From STC-54 sp964504665 (GTDB taxonomy: Bacteria > Patescibacteriota > Microgenomatia > Daviesbacterales > UBA10151): 45,813 bases of DNA. The translations under genes and the position numbers were made by a program. The notes under the pieces were generated by a model. That model was not told where the DNA came from. It saw only the letters and a list, made by a program, of their open reading frames with translations, and searched no databases. The stretch lies in assembly GCA_964504665.1 (NCBI GenBank), contig CAZDEH010000007.1, positions 1 through 45,813 on the forward strand. Reading direction: 5' to 3'. Of this stretch, positions 1 through 5,930 are shown piece by piece (position 1 is the stretch's first letter; every line of letters starts with the position of its first letter).

Positions 1-62
1 CCCCATCCGACATCCTCACTTCGTTGCGGGTGTTCGATGGGGCGCCCCGACTCGCGCCACCC
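1..62. repeat. GC-rich palindromic insert inside the cca reading frame
   Basis: This stretch is far more GC-rich than its surroundings and folds on itself: CCCCATC at 1-7 pairs with GATGGGG at 36-42. It is read through in frame by the CCA enzyme, yielding about 20 residues (including APSNTRNEVRMSDG) where the family normally continues to its EVTTFR strand. It may extend beyond the window edge. Similar in-frame palindromic inserts are known as Rickettsia palindromic elements; membership in any named family is not claimed. Confidence 0.5.
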
Positions 63-286
63 ACAAAATTAGTAACAGGGATTCCAACTGTCCCGAATTT
101 GTTATCATAAAATCCTTCTGGGAAAATTTTAAGAATTTCTTCCGGGGTGGCATCAGTCGTAAAATCCCAGTCATGGACTGATTTTTCCATGAGAATGTCA
201 CGCACTGCTCCTCCGACAATATAAATCTGAAAACCGGCTTTTTCTGTCTTTTTCATGATGTCTTTGACAATATTAGGTATGTCCAT
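1..286 (-). CDS. cca: CCA-adding enzyme / poly(A) polymerase, N-terminal part (runs off the window)
   Basis: Nucleotidyltransferase that would add or repair the CCA end of tRNAs. Translating from the ATG at 286 gives about 95 residues with the family's N-terminal signatures: VGGAVRDILM near residues 24-33, then DWDFTTDATPEEI carrying the metal-binding D-x-D, then FGTVGIPV. The rest of the gene lies outside the window. The last visible part, just after FGTVGIPV, is read from a GC-rich palindromic stretch and gives a sequence rich in Gly, Arg, Ser and Asn, unlike the usual 'EVTTFR' strand expected there; it looks like an in-frame insert (separate entry). A shorter start at 219 in another frame is a shadow. 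Class I versus class II and CCA- versus A-adding specificity cannot be told from this fragment. Confidence 0.85.
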   Translation of the reverse strand, partial: MDIPNIVKDIMKKTEKAGFQIYIVGGAVRDILMEKSVHDWDFTTDATPEEILKIFPEGFYDNKFGTVGIPVTNFVGGASRGAPSNTRNEVRMSDG

Positions 287-328
287 AACTAATGCAATTG
301 TACTTTTTAAGAGAGCAAAAAGGAAGAT

Positions 329-955
329 TTAATGATGTTTGTTTATTTTGCTTATGACAAAAATTCCCAAACCAAAAACCAGATAAAAAGAGAATAATAT
401 TATTAAAGTAGGATTATTTGTAAGTGATGAAATCTTATACCAAAGAATTGTTCCAGGAATGGCACCAATAGTTGAAACCGTTAAGTAAGGGTAAAAACTA
501 ATCTTTGTAAGTCCTGCTCCATAAGAAATAAAATCTGCGATTCCTCCTAAAAACATTCTGGCGAAAAACAGAGATACTAATCCATAATGTTGAGAAAATT
601 GATCTACATTTTCCATGCCTTTTTGGCCAACGAACTTTTGTACGAGTCCTCTTCCCCATTTACGTGCAATGTAAAAGTTTATGATGAAAGATAAAAAAGT
701 AGCCATAGAAACATAAATAATAGCTTGTTGTCTGAAAGCATAAAACCCGGCGAACATTACCGGTGTGTTACTTAGGGGAGCGATGATCGCGTTTATGAGT
801 GAAAGTAAGATAAAAAGAAAGGGTCCAAAAATCCCTGCTTCTATAATAGCCGAGTTAATTTGTCCTTTTGGGATTTGGTTCCCAATTACAAAAATAATCG
901 CACAGAGCAAGATAACGACTAATACAGGAAAGGATTTTTTGATTTGTTTTGACAT
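329..955 (-). CDS. DedA/TVP38-like (VTT domain) membrane protein
   Basis: Integral membrane protein of 208 residues with an N-terminal membrane segment (about 9-27) and further hydrophobic segments around 40-72, 78-95, 125-145, 150-172 and 182-202. The stretch from 'GIFGPFLFILLSLINAIIAPL' through 'GRGLVQKFVGQKG' and 'FFARMFLGGIADFISYGAGL' matches the SNARE-associated/VTT fold of DedA and TVP38/TMEM64 proteins (R-x-F..G..D..SY-x-AG). These proteins are linked to lipid scrambling or small-molecule transport; the substrate here is unknown. A minus-strand TATAAT (968 to 963) sits 7 nt before the ATG, so the mRNA is probably leaderless. It is divergent from recJ, whose promoter overlaps this start. 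Confidence 0.8.
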   Translation of the reverse strand: MSKQIKKSFPVLVVILLCAIIFVIGNQIPKGQINSAIIEAGIFGPFLFILLSLINAIIAPLSNTPVMFAGFYAFRQQAIIYVSMATFLSFIINFYIARKWGRGLVQKFVGQKGMENVDQFSQHYGLVSLFFARMFLGGIADFISYGAGLTKISFYPYLTVSTIGAIPGTILWYKISSLTNNPTLIILFSFYLVFGLGIFVISKINKHH

Positions 956-992
956 TAATTTAATTATACTTTATGTTACAATCTTTAAGTTT

Positions 993-2585
993 ATGAAAAC
1001 TTGGGCAACTCTACCTCAGAAATTTGACGATCTAATTAAGCAACTTCTTTATAATAGAGAGATTAAAACAGAAAAAGAAATTGAAGAGTTTCTTCACCCG
1101 AAACTGCAAGATTTCGAAAAAGAATTGGATATTTCAGGAATAGCAAAGGCTAAAAAAAGAATTGAGCAGGTTATTCAGAATAATGAGTTAATTATGGTTT
1201 TTGGCGATTATGATGCAGACGGAATTTGTTCCTTAGCAATAATGTATCATGCACTAACCGAACTTGGAGGAAAGTTTTTACCCTACATCCCTCACAGAGA
1301 AAAAGAAGGTTATGGATTATCAAAAGCTGGACTAGATTATGCCAAAGAAAAAGGGGTGGGTTTAGTAATTACTGTTGATAATGGGATAGTTGCTTTAGAA
1401 CAGGCAAAATATGCCCAAAAATTAGGTTTGGATTTAATAATTACTGATCATCATCTTCCATCAGAAGCTTTGCCAGAGGCGGTTGCTATTGTGCATTCCA
1501 CAAAGTTTTGTGGAGCAGGAGTAGCCTGGTGTTTGGTAAGACAGCTAGTTCCTGAAAAATTTAGTAATAGCCTACTGGATTTAGTGGCAATTGCTACTGT
1601 TTGTGACCTTGTTTCTTTGCTTCGGATTAACAGATGTTTAGTAAAAATGGGACTTCACGCGTTAAATCATACATCCAGAGTTGGATTAATAGCTTTAATT
1701 AATGAGTCGCATTTAACTAAAGGGGAGATTGCAACTTATCATATTGGACATATTATAGGGCCACGTTTAAATGCGTTGGGGAGGTTGGAGCATGCCATGG
1801 ATTCACTTCGTTTGCTTTGCACTAAAGATTCTGAAAAAGCCAGGATAATTGCTAAGCATTTGACTGATGCAAATGAGCAAAAAAAACAACTGACAGTTGA
1901 TGCTATCGATGAAGCAAAAGAAATTATTAATCAGATAGAAACTAAGAAGAAAATTATTATTGTTTCTTCTGATGCCTGGATTCCGGGGATTATGGGACTT
2001 GTGGCAGGAAGATTAGCTGAAGAATATGGATTACCGGCAATTGCAATATCTTGTACTGATGGTTTTGCCAGAGGATCTGCCAGATCAATAGACGGGGTAA
2101 ATATTGTGGATGTAATCAGAAAATGTAGCGATTTGTTAATTGATGTAGGAGGACATCCAAAGGCGGTAGGTTTTTCTATTGAAAAATCAAAGATTAAGAT
2201 TTTTAAACAAAGGATGGAGGAGATTATGGAAAACCAGGGAACTATTGAAGAAGATAAAATAGAAATAGAAGCGGTGATAGATGTTAGACAAATTAATAGA
2301 AAACTTCTTAATCAACTAACAGAGTTTGAACCAACAGGAGTGGATAACCCTCAACCATTATTAGCCTCCAAAAATATTTCTGTTTCAGATATTAGAACAG
2401 TAGGAAAGGGTAAACATTTAAAATTTAAAACAAATGGGTTGGATGCAATCGCTTTTTCCAAAGGTGATTTAGAAGGGCAAATACATGATGGGCAAAAGGT
2501 TGATTTAGCATATAGCTTAGAGCTAGATACCTATAATGGTTTTGAAAAAGTACAATTAAAAGTCAAAGATATAAAAGTCATTTAA
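993..2585 (+). CDS. recJ: Single-stranded-DNA-specific exonuclease RecJ
   Basis: 5'-to-3' ssDNA exonuclease of the DHH superfamily, used in recombination and mismatch repair. With the ATG at 993 the protein is 530 residues. Visible motifs: GDYDADG (71-77), TVDNG (127-131), TDHHLP (151-156, the DHH), a NALGRL segment (259-264) and the DHHA1 motif VGGHPKAVGFS (384-394), followed by a C-terminal OB-type region. An in-frame ATG at 765 would add 76 residues, but these lie antisense to the DedA gene and have no RecJ character, so 993 was chosen. A promoter TTGACA (949-954) with 17 nt to TATGTT (972-977) predicts a start site about 9 nt before that ATG. Length is normal to slightly short for the family. 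Confidence 0.93.
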   Translation: MKTWATLPQKFDDLIKQLLYNREIKTEKEIEEFLHPKLQDFEKELDISGIAKAKKRIEQVIQNNELIMVFGDYDADGICSLAIMYHALTELGGKFLPYIPHREKEGYGLSKAGLDYAKEKGVGLVITVDNGIVALEQAKYAQKLGLDLIITDHHLPSEALPEAVAIVHSTKFCGAGVAWCLVRQLVPEKFSNSLLDLVAIATVCDLVSLLRINRCLVKMGLHALNHTSRVGLIALINESHLTKGEIATYHIGHIIGPRLNALGRLEHAMDSLRLLCTKDSEKARIIAKHLTDANEQKKQLTVDAIDEAKEIINQIETKKKIIIVSSDAWIPGIMGLVAGRLAEEYGLPAIAISCTDGFARGSARSIDGVNIVDVIRKCSDLLIDVGGHPKAVGFSIEKSKIKIFKQRMEEIMENQGTIEEDKIEIEAVIDVRQINRKLLNQLTEFEPTGVDNPQPLLASKNISVSDIRTVGKGKHLKFKTNGLDAIAFSKGDLEGQIHDGQKVDLAYSLELDTYNGFEKVQLKVKDIKVI

Positions 2586-2589
2586 TTGT

Positions 2590-2626
2590 TTAAAAGGGGG
2601 TAAGATTTTTTCCATACCTCCTTTAA
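2590..2626. terminator. Terminator-like hairpin between convergent recJ and the 62-residue gene
   Basis: An inverted repeat, TTAAAAGGGGGTA-type arm at 2590-2602 with TACCTCCTTTAA at 2615-2626, has a T-run in the loop and A/T tracts on both sides. It sits exactly between the two convergent stop codons, so it probably ends transcripts from either side. Confidence 0.55.
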
Positions 2627-2627
2627 G

Positions 2628-2816
2628 TTAAACAGTTTCTTGTTCTTTAAGCTTTTCTAACTGTCGTTTTTCGTATTGTTGTCTGAGCATGTTTAATCCA
2701 GTTTCGAAATCCATTGCCGGTTTCTCTATCATAACCTGTCCTGTCTCAACCAATAATCCGGCATCAGCACCTTTAAAAATTGAGTACCCGTCGAATTTGC
2801 CCTGTCTTTCGCTCAT
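2628..2816 (-). CDS. Small uncharacterised protein behind an attenuator-like leader
   Basis: A 62-residue soluble protein of unknown function. The N-terminal half is mixed (SERQGKFDGYSIFKGADAG) and the C-terminal third is a charged, probably helical or coiled segment rich in Q, E, K and R. There is no signal peptide, membrane segment or recognised motif. The start is well supported: a strong Shine-Dalgarno GGAGG (minus strand, 2830-2826) stands 9 nt before the ATG at 2816, in contrast to the many leaderless genes here. It is preceded on its own strand by a terminator hairpin, competing helices and a leader ORF, and ends at a bidirectional terminator, so it appears to be a stand-alone regulated gene. 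Confidence 0.7.
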   Translation of the reverse strand: MSERQGKFDGYSIFKGADAGLLVETGQVMIEKPAMDFETGLNMLRQQYEKRQLEKLKEQETV

Positions 2817-2848
2817 TTTTATACACCTCCTTTCATTTTTTTTCTCAC

Positions 2849-2873
2849 AAAAAAACCTCCCATTCGGGAGGTC
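2849..2873 (-). terminator. Intrinsic terminator in the leader of the 62-residue gene (attenuator segment 3:4)
   Basis: On the minus strand ACCTCCC, loop GAAT, GGGAGGT is followed at once by a run of seven T (2855 to 2849). It lies upstream of, not behind, the gene that starts at 2816, so it must be bypassed for that gene to be expressed. Its 5' arm is also complementary to 2918-2910. Confidence 0.75.
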
Positions 2874-2953
2874 TAGTTCCTTTCTTTTTTAGATAAATTT
2901 ATCTAAAAAGACCTCCCGATTTAGTCCTTGTAATAAGGACTAAGGTGAGGAGG
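2865..2953 (-). promoter_or_regulatory. Mutually exclusive leader helices (candidate attenuator, minus strand)
   Basis: Reading the minus strand: segment 1 CCTCC (2953-2949) can pair with GGAGG in segment 2 (2916-2912); segment 2 CGGGAGGTC (2918-2910) is perfectly complementary to segment 3 GACCTCCCG (2873-2865); segment 3 also forms the terminator with segment 4 (2861-2855). A 9-bp hairpin, TTAGTCCTT/AAGGACTAA on the minus strand (2943-2921), lies between 1 and 2, and an A/T palindrome (about 2887-2909) lies between 2 and 3. Segment 1 falls within a Leu-rich part of the leader ORF, so a stalled ribosome there would free segment 2 to form the antiterminator. This is inferred from complementarity; no folding energy was calculated. 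Confidence 0.65.
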
Positions 2954-2997
2954 CTGAGCAAAGTAATATATATATTAATGAAAGTAATTAAACTCAT
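2899..2997 (-). CDS. Putative leader peptide, rich in Leu/Ile/Thr (32 residues)
   Basis: The ATG at 2997 opens 32 codons ending TAA at 2899-2901. The middle reads ITFINIYITLLSLLTLVLIT, unusually rich in Leu, Ile, Thr and Val, the composition of branched-chain or threonine operon leader peptides. The Leu codons TTG CTC .. CTC CTC .. TTA (residues 13-19) overlap helix segment 1. The predicted transcription start from the TATAAT at 3013-3008 falls within a few nt of the ATG, so it would be translated leaderless. Downstream of the stop come the antiterminator and terminator segments. The composition could also be that of a chance hydrophobic ORF. Confidence 0.5.
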   Translation of the reverse strand: MSLITFINIYITLLSLLTLVLITRTKSGGLFR

Positions 2998-3007
2998 GAT
3001 AAAATTA

Positions 3008-3037
3008 ATTATAATCTTGAATATTACATCTTGTCAA
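3008..3037 (-). promoter_or_regulatory. Consensus promoter, minus strand (TTGACA-18-TATAAT)
   Basis: On the minus strand TTGACA (3037-3032) and TATAAT (3013-3008) are both perfect sigma-70 boxes, 18 nt apart. It drives the leader ORF starting at 2997. Its -35 occupies the same bases as the plus-strand -35 box at 3031-3036. Confidence 0.8.
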
Positions 3038-3059
3038 CAAGAAAAAAGTTTGTTAAAAT
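3031..3059 (+). promoter_or_regulatory. Promoter, plus strand (TTGTCA-17-TAAAAT)
   Basis: TTGTCA (3031-3036), 17 nt, TAAAAT (3054-3059). The predicted start, about 3066, is only some 6 nt before the leader ATG at 3072. The palindrome-like TTGTCAACAA is shared by both divergent -35 boxes, so two polymerases should not be able to occupy it together. Confidence 0.75.
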
Positions 3060-3071
3060 AATTAAACAAAT

Positions 3072-3158
3072 ATGTTTAGCATGCAATCAACCAATTTTTT
3101 TTATTTTTTTGGGTTTACTTCCTTAAAAGGGAGGTTGGTTGATATCTTTCAGGTATAA
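3072..3158 (+). CDS. Putative Phe-rich leader peptide (28 residues)
   Basis: The ATG at 3072 opens 28 codons ending TAA at 3156-3158. Residues 8-15 read NFFYFFGF, five Phe and one Tyr in eight, encoded by a T8-A-T7 tract. This resembles the phenylalanine leader peptides of pheA and pheST in enterobacteria. The Phe codons come directly after helix segment 1 and before segment 2, as ribosome-mediated attenuation requires. No Shine-Dalgarno is possible because the promoter is so close; leaderless initiation is inferred, and a second ATG at 3081 is in frame. The Phe codons could instead be a by-product of a T tract. Confidence 0.5.
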   Translation: MFSMQSTNFFYFFGFTSLKGRLVDIFQV

Positions 3159-3207
3159 CAATACCTAAAAGATAAGGAAAAACCAAGCTCCCGTAAGGGA
3201 GTTTTTT
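3086..3207 (+). promoter_or_regulatory. Attenuator-like leader with 1:2, 2:3 and 3:4 helices
   Basis: Segment 1 ATCAACCAA (3086-3094) is perfectly complementary to TTGGTTGAT in segment 2 (3135-3143). Segment 2 GGGAGGTTGGTT (3129-3140) pairs with segment 3 AACCAAGCTCCC (3181-3192) over 11 of 12 positions. Segment 3 CTCCC (3188-3192) pairs with GGGAG (3197-3201), followed by T6 (3202-3207), an intrinsic terminator. A further hairpin (AGGTAT/ATACCT, within 3143-3172) sits between 2 and 3. A ribosome paused on the Phe codons would cover segment 1 and favour the 2:3 antiterminator; one reaching the stop codon would favour termination. Confidence 0.65.
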
Positions 3208-3251
3208 AATGGAGAAAAATAAAAAATTATTTATGAAAGGAGGTGAACTTT

Positions 3252-3626
3252 ATGGCAGTTGAAATAAAAGTAGAGTTAACTTCTAATACAGAAGCTATAA
3301 TTATTGCAAGGCAAACTCGACGAAAGGGTCAGATATTACCAATAGAACCCTGTGTGGAATACAGCCAAAACGGACAACCTATTTTATGTTCAAATTTAGA
3401 TCCGAAATTAGACAGTCTTTGTAAACATCCTGACGGTATAATGCCAGATTCGGGATGTTTAGTATGTCCACAACAAAAAGGAAGACTGTTATTATTAACT
3501 ATTCCTGAATATGGTGAGAATCAACCTTCTTCTGAAGATATTATTGACCAGGCTGTATGTCCTACAGAATCTTTAGAGTTAAGTTGTGAGAGAAAAAGAC
3601 CATATAGACCATATTTCGTACAATAA
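3252..3626 (+). CDS. Uncharacterised cysteine-containing protein, 124 residues
   Basis: Unknown function. From the ATG at 3252 (Shine-Dalgarno AAAGGAGGTG at 3236-3245, correct spacing) the protein has 124 residues, no signal peptide and no membrane segment. It holds seven Cys, including PCVEY, ILCSN, SLCKHPDG, GCLVCPQ and AVCPT; the spacing, with a CxxC in the middle, could bind a metal but matches no zinc-finger family I recognise. A GTG at 3243 would add three residues but overlaps the Shine-Dalgarno. The gene is expressed only if the upstream terminator at 3188-3207 is bypassed. aspS follows but has its own promoter at 3639-3667. Confidence 0.65.
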   Translation: MAVEIKVELTSNTEAIIIARQTRRKGQILPIEPCVEYSQNGQPILCSNLDPKLDSLCKHPDGIMPDSGCLVCPQQKGRLLLLTIPEYGENQPSSEDIIDQAVCPTESLELSCERKRPYRPYFVQ

Positions 3627-3638
3627 ATGAGATTGCTA

Positions 3639-3667
3639 TTGTCAAGGCTAGCTTGAGCTGGTATGAT
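3639..3667 (+). promoter_or_regulatory. aspS promoter (TTGTCA-17-TATGAT)
   Basis: TTGTCA at 3639-3644, 17 nt, TATGAT at 3662-3667. The -10 box ends 9 nt before the chosen aspS ATG at 3677, leaving essentially no 5' leader. Confidence 0.65.
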
Positions 3668-3676
3668 CTATTCAAT

Positions 3677-5002
3677 ATGCAACGAATTTTGATACTAGAT
3701 TGCAATAATAAAATAGACGAGACAGTAAAAATATGTGGGTGGGTGCAAACGAGGCGCGACCATGGAAAAATTGTTTTTTTAGATATTTCTGACCGCTCCG
3801 GTTTAATCCAGGTTGTTGTAACTGGTGAACAGGCTGGTAGTTTGCACCCACAGGATGTAGTCTGTATTGAAGGAATTGTGGCAAAAAGACCGGAGAAATT
3901 AATAAATCTTAATCTTCAAACTGGAAAAATTGAGCTTCAGGCTGAAAAGATTGAAGTTTTATCCAAAGCAGAAGAATTGCCTTTTGACATGGGAGGAAAA
4001 GATTTGGATCTCCAACTCCCTACTTTGCTGGATTTTAGATCTTTAACCCTAAGGCACCCCAAAATCAAGGCAATTTTTAAAATTCAAGAAGTAGTGATTG
4101 ATGCTTTTAGAGAAGCTTTGAAGAAAAAAGATTTCACCGAGTTTCAATCACCAGTAATTATCCCCCAAACTGCTGAAGGCGGGTCTGAAGTATTTGAAGT
4201 AAAGTATTTTGAATATAAAGCTTTTCTTGCCCAAAGCCCTCAATTCTATAAACAAATTATGGTTGGTGTATTTGAAAGGGTATTTACTGTTAATAAAACT
4301 TTACGTGCTGAGCCTTCAGTTACTACCAGACATTTAACAGAAGTAACTACTTTGGATGCAGAAATGGGTTTTATCGATTCTTGGGAAGATGTTATGGATA
4401 TGGTTGAATATACAATCAAGTATATTTTTGATAGGGTTGGAAAAGAATGTTCTGATACTTTAAAACTTTACGGGGCAACTATCCCAAAAATTTCATCCGA
4501 TATCCCTCGTATTAAATTACGAAAAGCTCTGGAAATTGTTTATGAGCGAACCGGACGGGATAACCAGAATGAATCGGATTTACAACCGGATGATGAGAGA
4601 GAGATTTGTAAGTGGGCAGCTGAAGAACACGATTCCGATTTAATTTTCGTGACTCATTATCCGGTCAAAAAAAGACCTTTCTATACTTTTGAAGACCCGG
4701 AAGATCCGGGATTTACTTTGAGTTTTGATCTTTTGGGTAGAGGTACTGAATGGTTAACAGGTGGAAGGAGAATAAACAATTATGATCAGCTGATTAAAAA
4801 TGCAAATGAAAGGGGAGTTGATATAAAGAAAAGTGATCTTTATTTGCAAACGTTTAAATACGGTTTGCCGCCTGAGGGAGGCTTTTCGTTTGGGTCAGAA
4901 AGAATTGTTATGCATATTTTAGGACTTAAAAATATTCGCGAAGCATCACTGTTTCCTCGTGACATGGAAAGAGTTGATATAAGACTCTTAACTCTAAAAT
5001 GA
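3677..5002 (+). CDS. aspS: Aspartyl-tRNA synthetase, archaeal/short type (probably non-discriminating)
   Basis: Class IIb synthetase charging tRNA-Asp, and perhaps tRNA-Asn for later amidation. The protein has 441 residues from the ATG at 3677, against roughly 590 for the usual bacterial AspRS, and lacks the bacterial insertion domain. An N-terminal OB fold (GWVQTRRDHGK, 21-31) precedes a catalytic domain with FLAQSPQFYKQ, the motif 2 region LRAEPSVTTRHLTE, and motif 3 GGFSFGSERIVMHILGLKNI with SLFPRD. The His in RRDHGK is a residue type seen in non-discriminating AspRS, which suggests a GatCAB route to Asn-tRNA; that is inference. Upstream in-frame codons from 3653 lie in the promoter. Its stop overlaps the next gene by 4 nt. 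Confidence 0.88.
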   Translation: MQRILILDCNNKIDETVKICGWVQTRRDHGKIVFLDISDRSGLIQVVVTGEQAGSLHPQDVVCIEGIVAKRPEKLINLNLQTGKIELQAEKIEVLSKAEELPFDMGGKDLDLQLPTLLDFRSLTLRHPKIKAIFKIQEVVIDAFREALKKKDFTEFQSPVIIPQTAEGGSEVFEVKYFEYKAFLAQSPQFYKQIMVGVFERVFTVNKTLRAEPSVTTRHLTEVTTLDAEMGFIDSWEDVMDMVEYTIKYIFDRVGKECSDTLKLYGATIPKISSDIPRIKLRKALEIVYERTGRDNQNESDLQPDDEREICKWAAEEHDSDLIFVTHYPVKKRPFYTFEDPEDPGFTLSFDLLGRGTEWLTGGRRINNYDQLIKNANERGVDIKKSDLYLQTFKYGLPPEGGFSFGSERIVMHILGLKNIREASLFPRDMERVDIRLLTLK

Positions 5003-5925
5003 TGCCCATTCTTTACGCTGTCCTTTTTATGTTAGTTTCAATTAATGTTCTTTTGGGTTTGCCAAAAGTAGTTGATCTGACTCAAGGAGTTGTATCAGCA
5101 CAAAATATTCCATCAAACAAAATTCAAGAAAATCAAAAAGACGTTGCTGGAATAAGTAAAACTATACAGCCACCAAAATCAAACTCTTTGCCGGTGCCTT
5201 ATGTTACGGCTAACGCGATTTTAATAAAAGATATTGCATTCGATTCCCTGCTTTATGTTAAAGATCCGGACAAGAAGGTTCCTATCGCCTCAACCACAAA
5301 AATTATGACAGCACTCGTTGCCAGCGAATTTTTTAAACCCGCCGATGTGCTAAAGGTTAAAGATACGTCCTTAGTTAGTGGATCGTCAATGGGGTTAAAG
5401 CTGGGAGAAGAGATGACTTTCAGAAGTTTACTTTATGGTATGCTTCTAAATTCCGGTAATGATGCAGCGTATACTATTGCAGATAATTACCCGGGCGGTA
5501 AAGAAGTTTTTATTGTGGCGATGAACGCTAAGGCTCAAAGTTTAGGTCTTTTAAATACTCATTTTGTAAATCCAGCTGGTTTTGATGATAATAATCATTA
5601 CTCGTCAGCAAATGATTTGGCAATCATTGCAGAAGTTGCAATTTTAAACTCTCAATTTGCAAGAATCGTTTCAACAAAAGATACTGTTGTTTTTTCCATA
5701 GATAAACGATCAGAGCATTCTTTAAAAAATTTAAATAAACTCTTAAATTTGCCGGGTGTTTTAGGAATTAAAACAGGAACTACCCCTATCGCAAAAGAAA
5801 ATTTAGTGGCTTTAGTCGAAAGAGATGGGAAAAAAATATTAACCGTTGTTTTAGGCAGTGATGATCGTTTTACAGAAACAGAAAAACTCATTGATTGGAC
5901 GTACTCTAATTTTACTTGGGAGTAA
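4999..5925 (+). CDS. D-alanyl-D-alanine carboxypeptidase, PBP5/6 family (peptidase S11)
   Basis: Trims the terminal D-Ala of peptidoglycan stem peptides outside the membrane. The 308 residues begin with a signal or anchor segment (about 3-22), then a Pro/Gln/Lys-rich linker to about 68, then the penicillin-binding domain with the complete active site: SxxK as STTK (98-101), SGN (152-154) and KTG (258-260). The C-terminal beta domain and amphipathic anchor of E. coli PBP5 are absent, so the N-terminal helix is the likely membrane tether. It is translationally coupled to aspS through an ATGA overlap; a second ATG follows immediately at 5002. Confidence 0.9.
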   Translation: MMPILYAVLFMLVSINVLLGLPKVVDLTQGVVSAQNIPSNKIQENQKDVAGISKTIQPPKSNSLPVPYVTANAILIKDIAFDSLLYVKDPDKKVPIASTTKIMTALVASEFFKPADVLKVKDTSLVSGSSMGLKLGEEMTFRSLLYGMLLNSGNDAAYTIADNYPGGKEVFIVAMNAKAQSLGLLNTHFVNPAGFDDNNHYSSANDLAIIAEVAILNSQFARIVSTKDTVVFSIDKRSEHSLKNLNKLLNLPGVLGIKTGTTPIAKENLVALVERDGKKILTVVLGSDDRFTETEKLIDWTYSNFTWE

Positions 5926-5930
5926 ATGTA

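Noticed and set aside
765..992. In-frame N-terminal extension of recJ from an ATG at 765
   Set aside because: It lies antisense to the DedA gene, has no RecJ character, and the promoter at 949-977 starts transcription after it.
2820..3250. T-box riboswitch as an explanation of the paired leaders
   Set aside because: No T-box consensus (AGGGTGG.ACCGCG type) and no specifier loop are seen; leader ORFs plus three-way pairing fit ribosome-mediated attenuation better.
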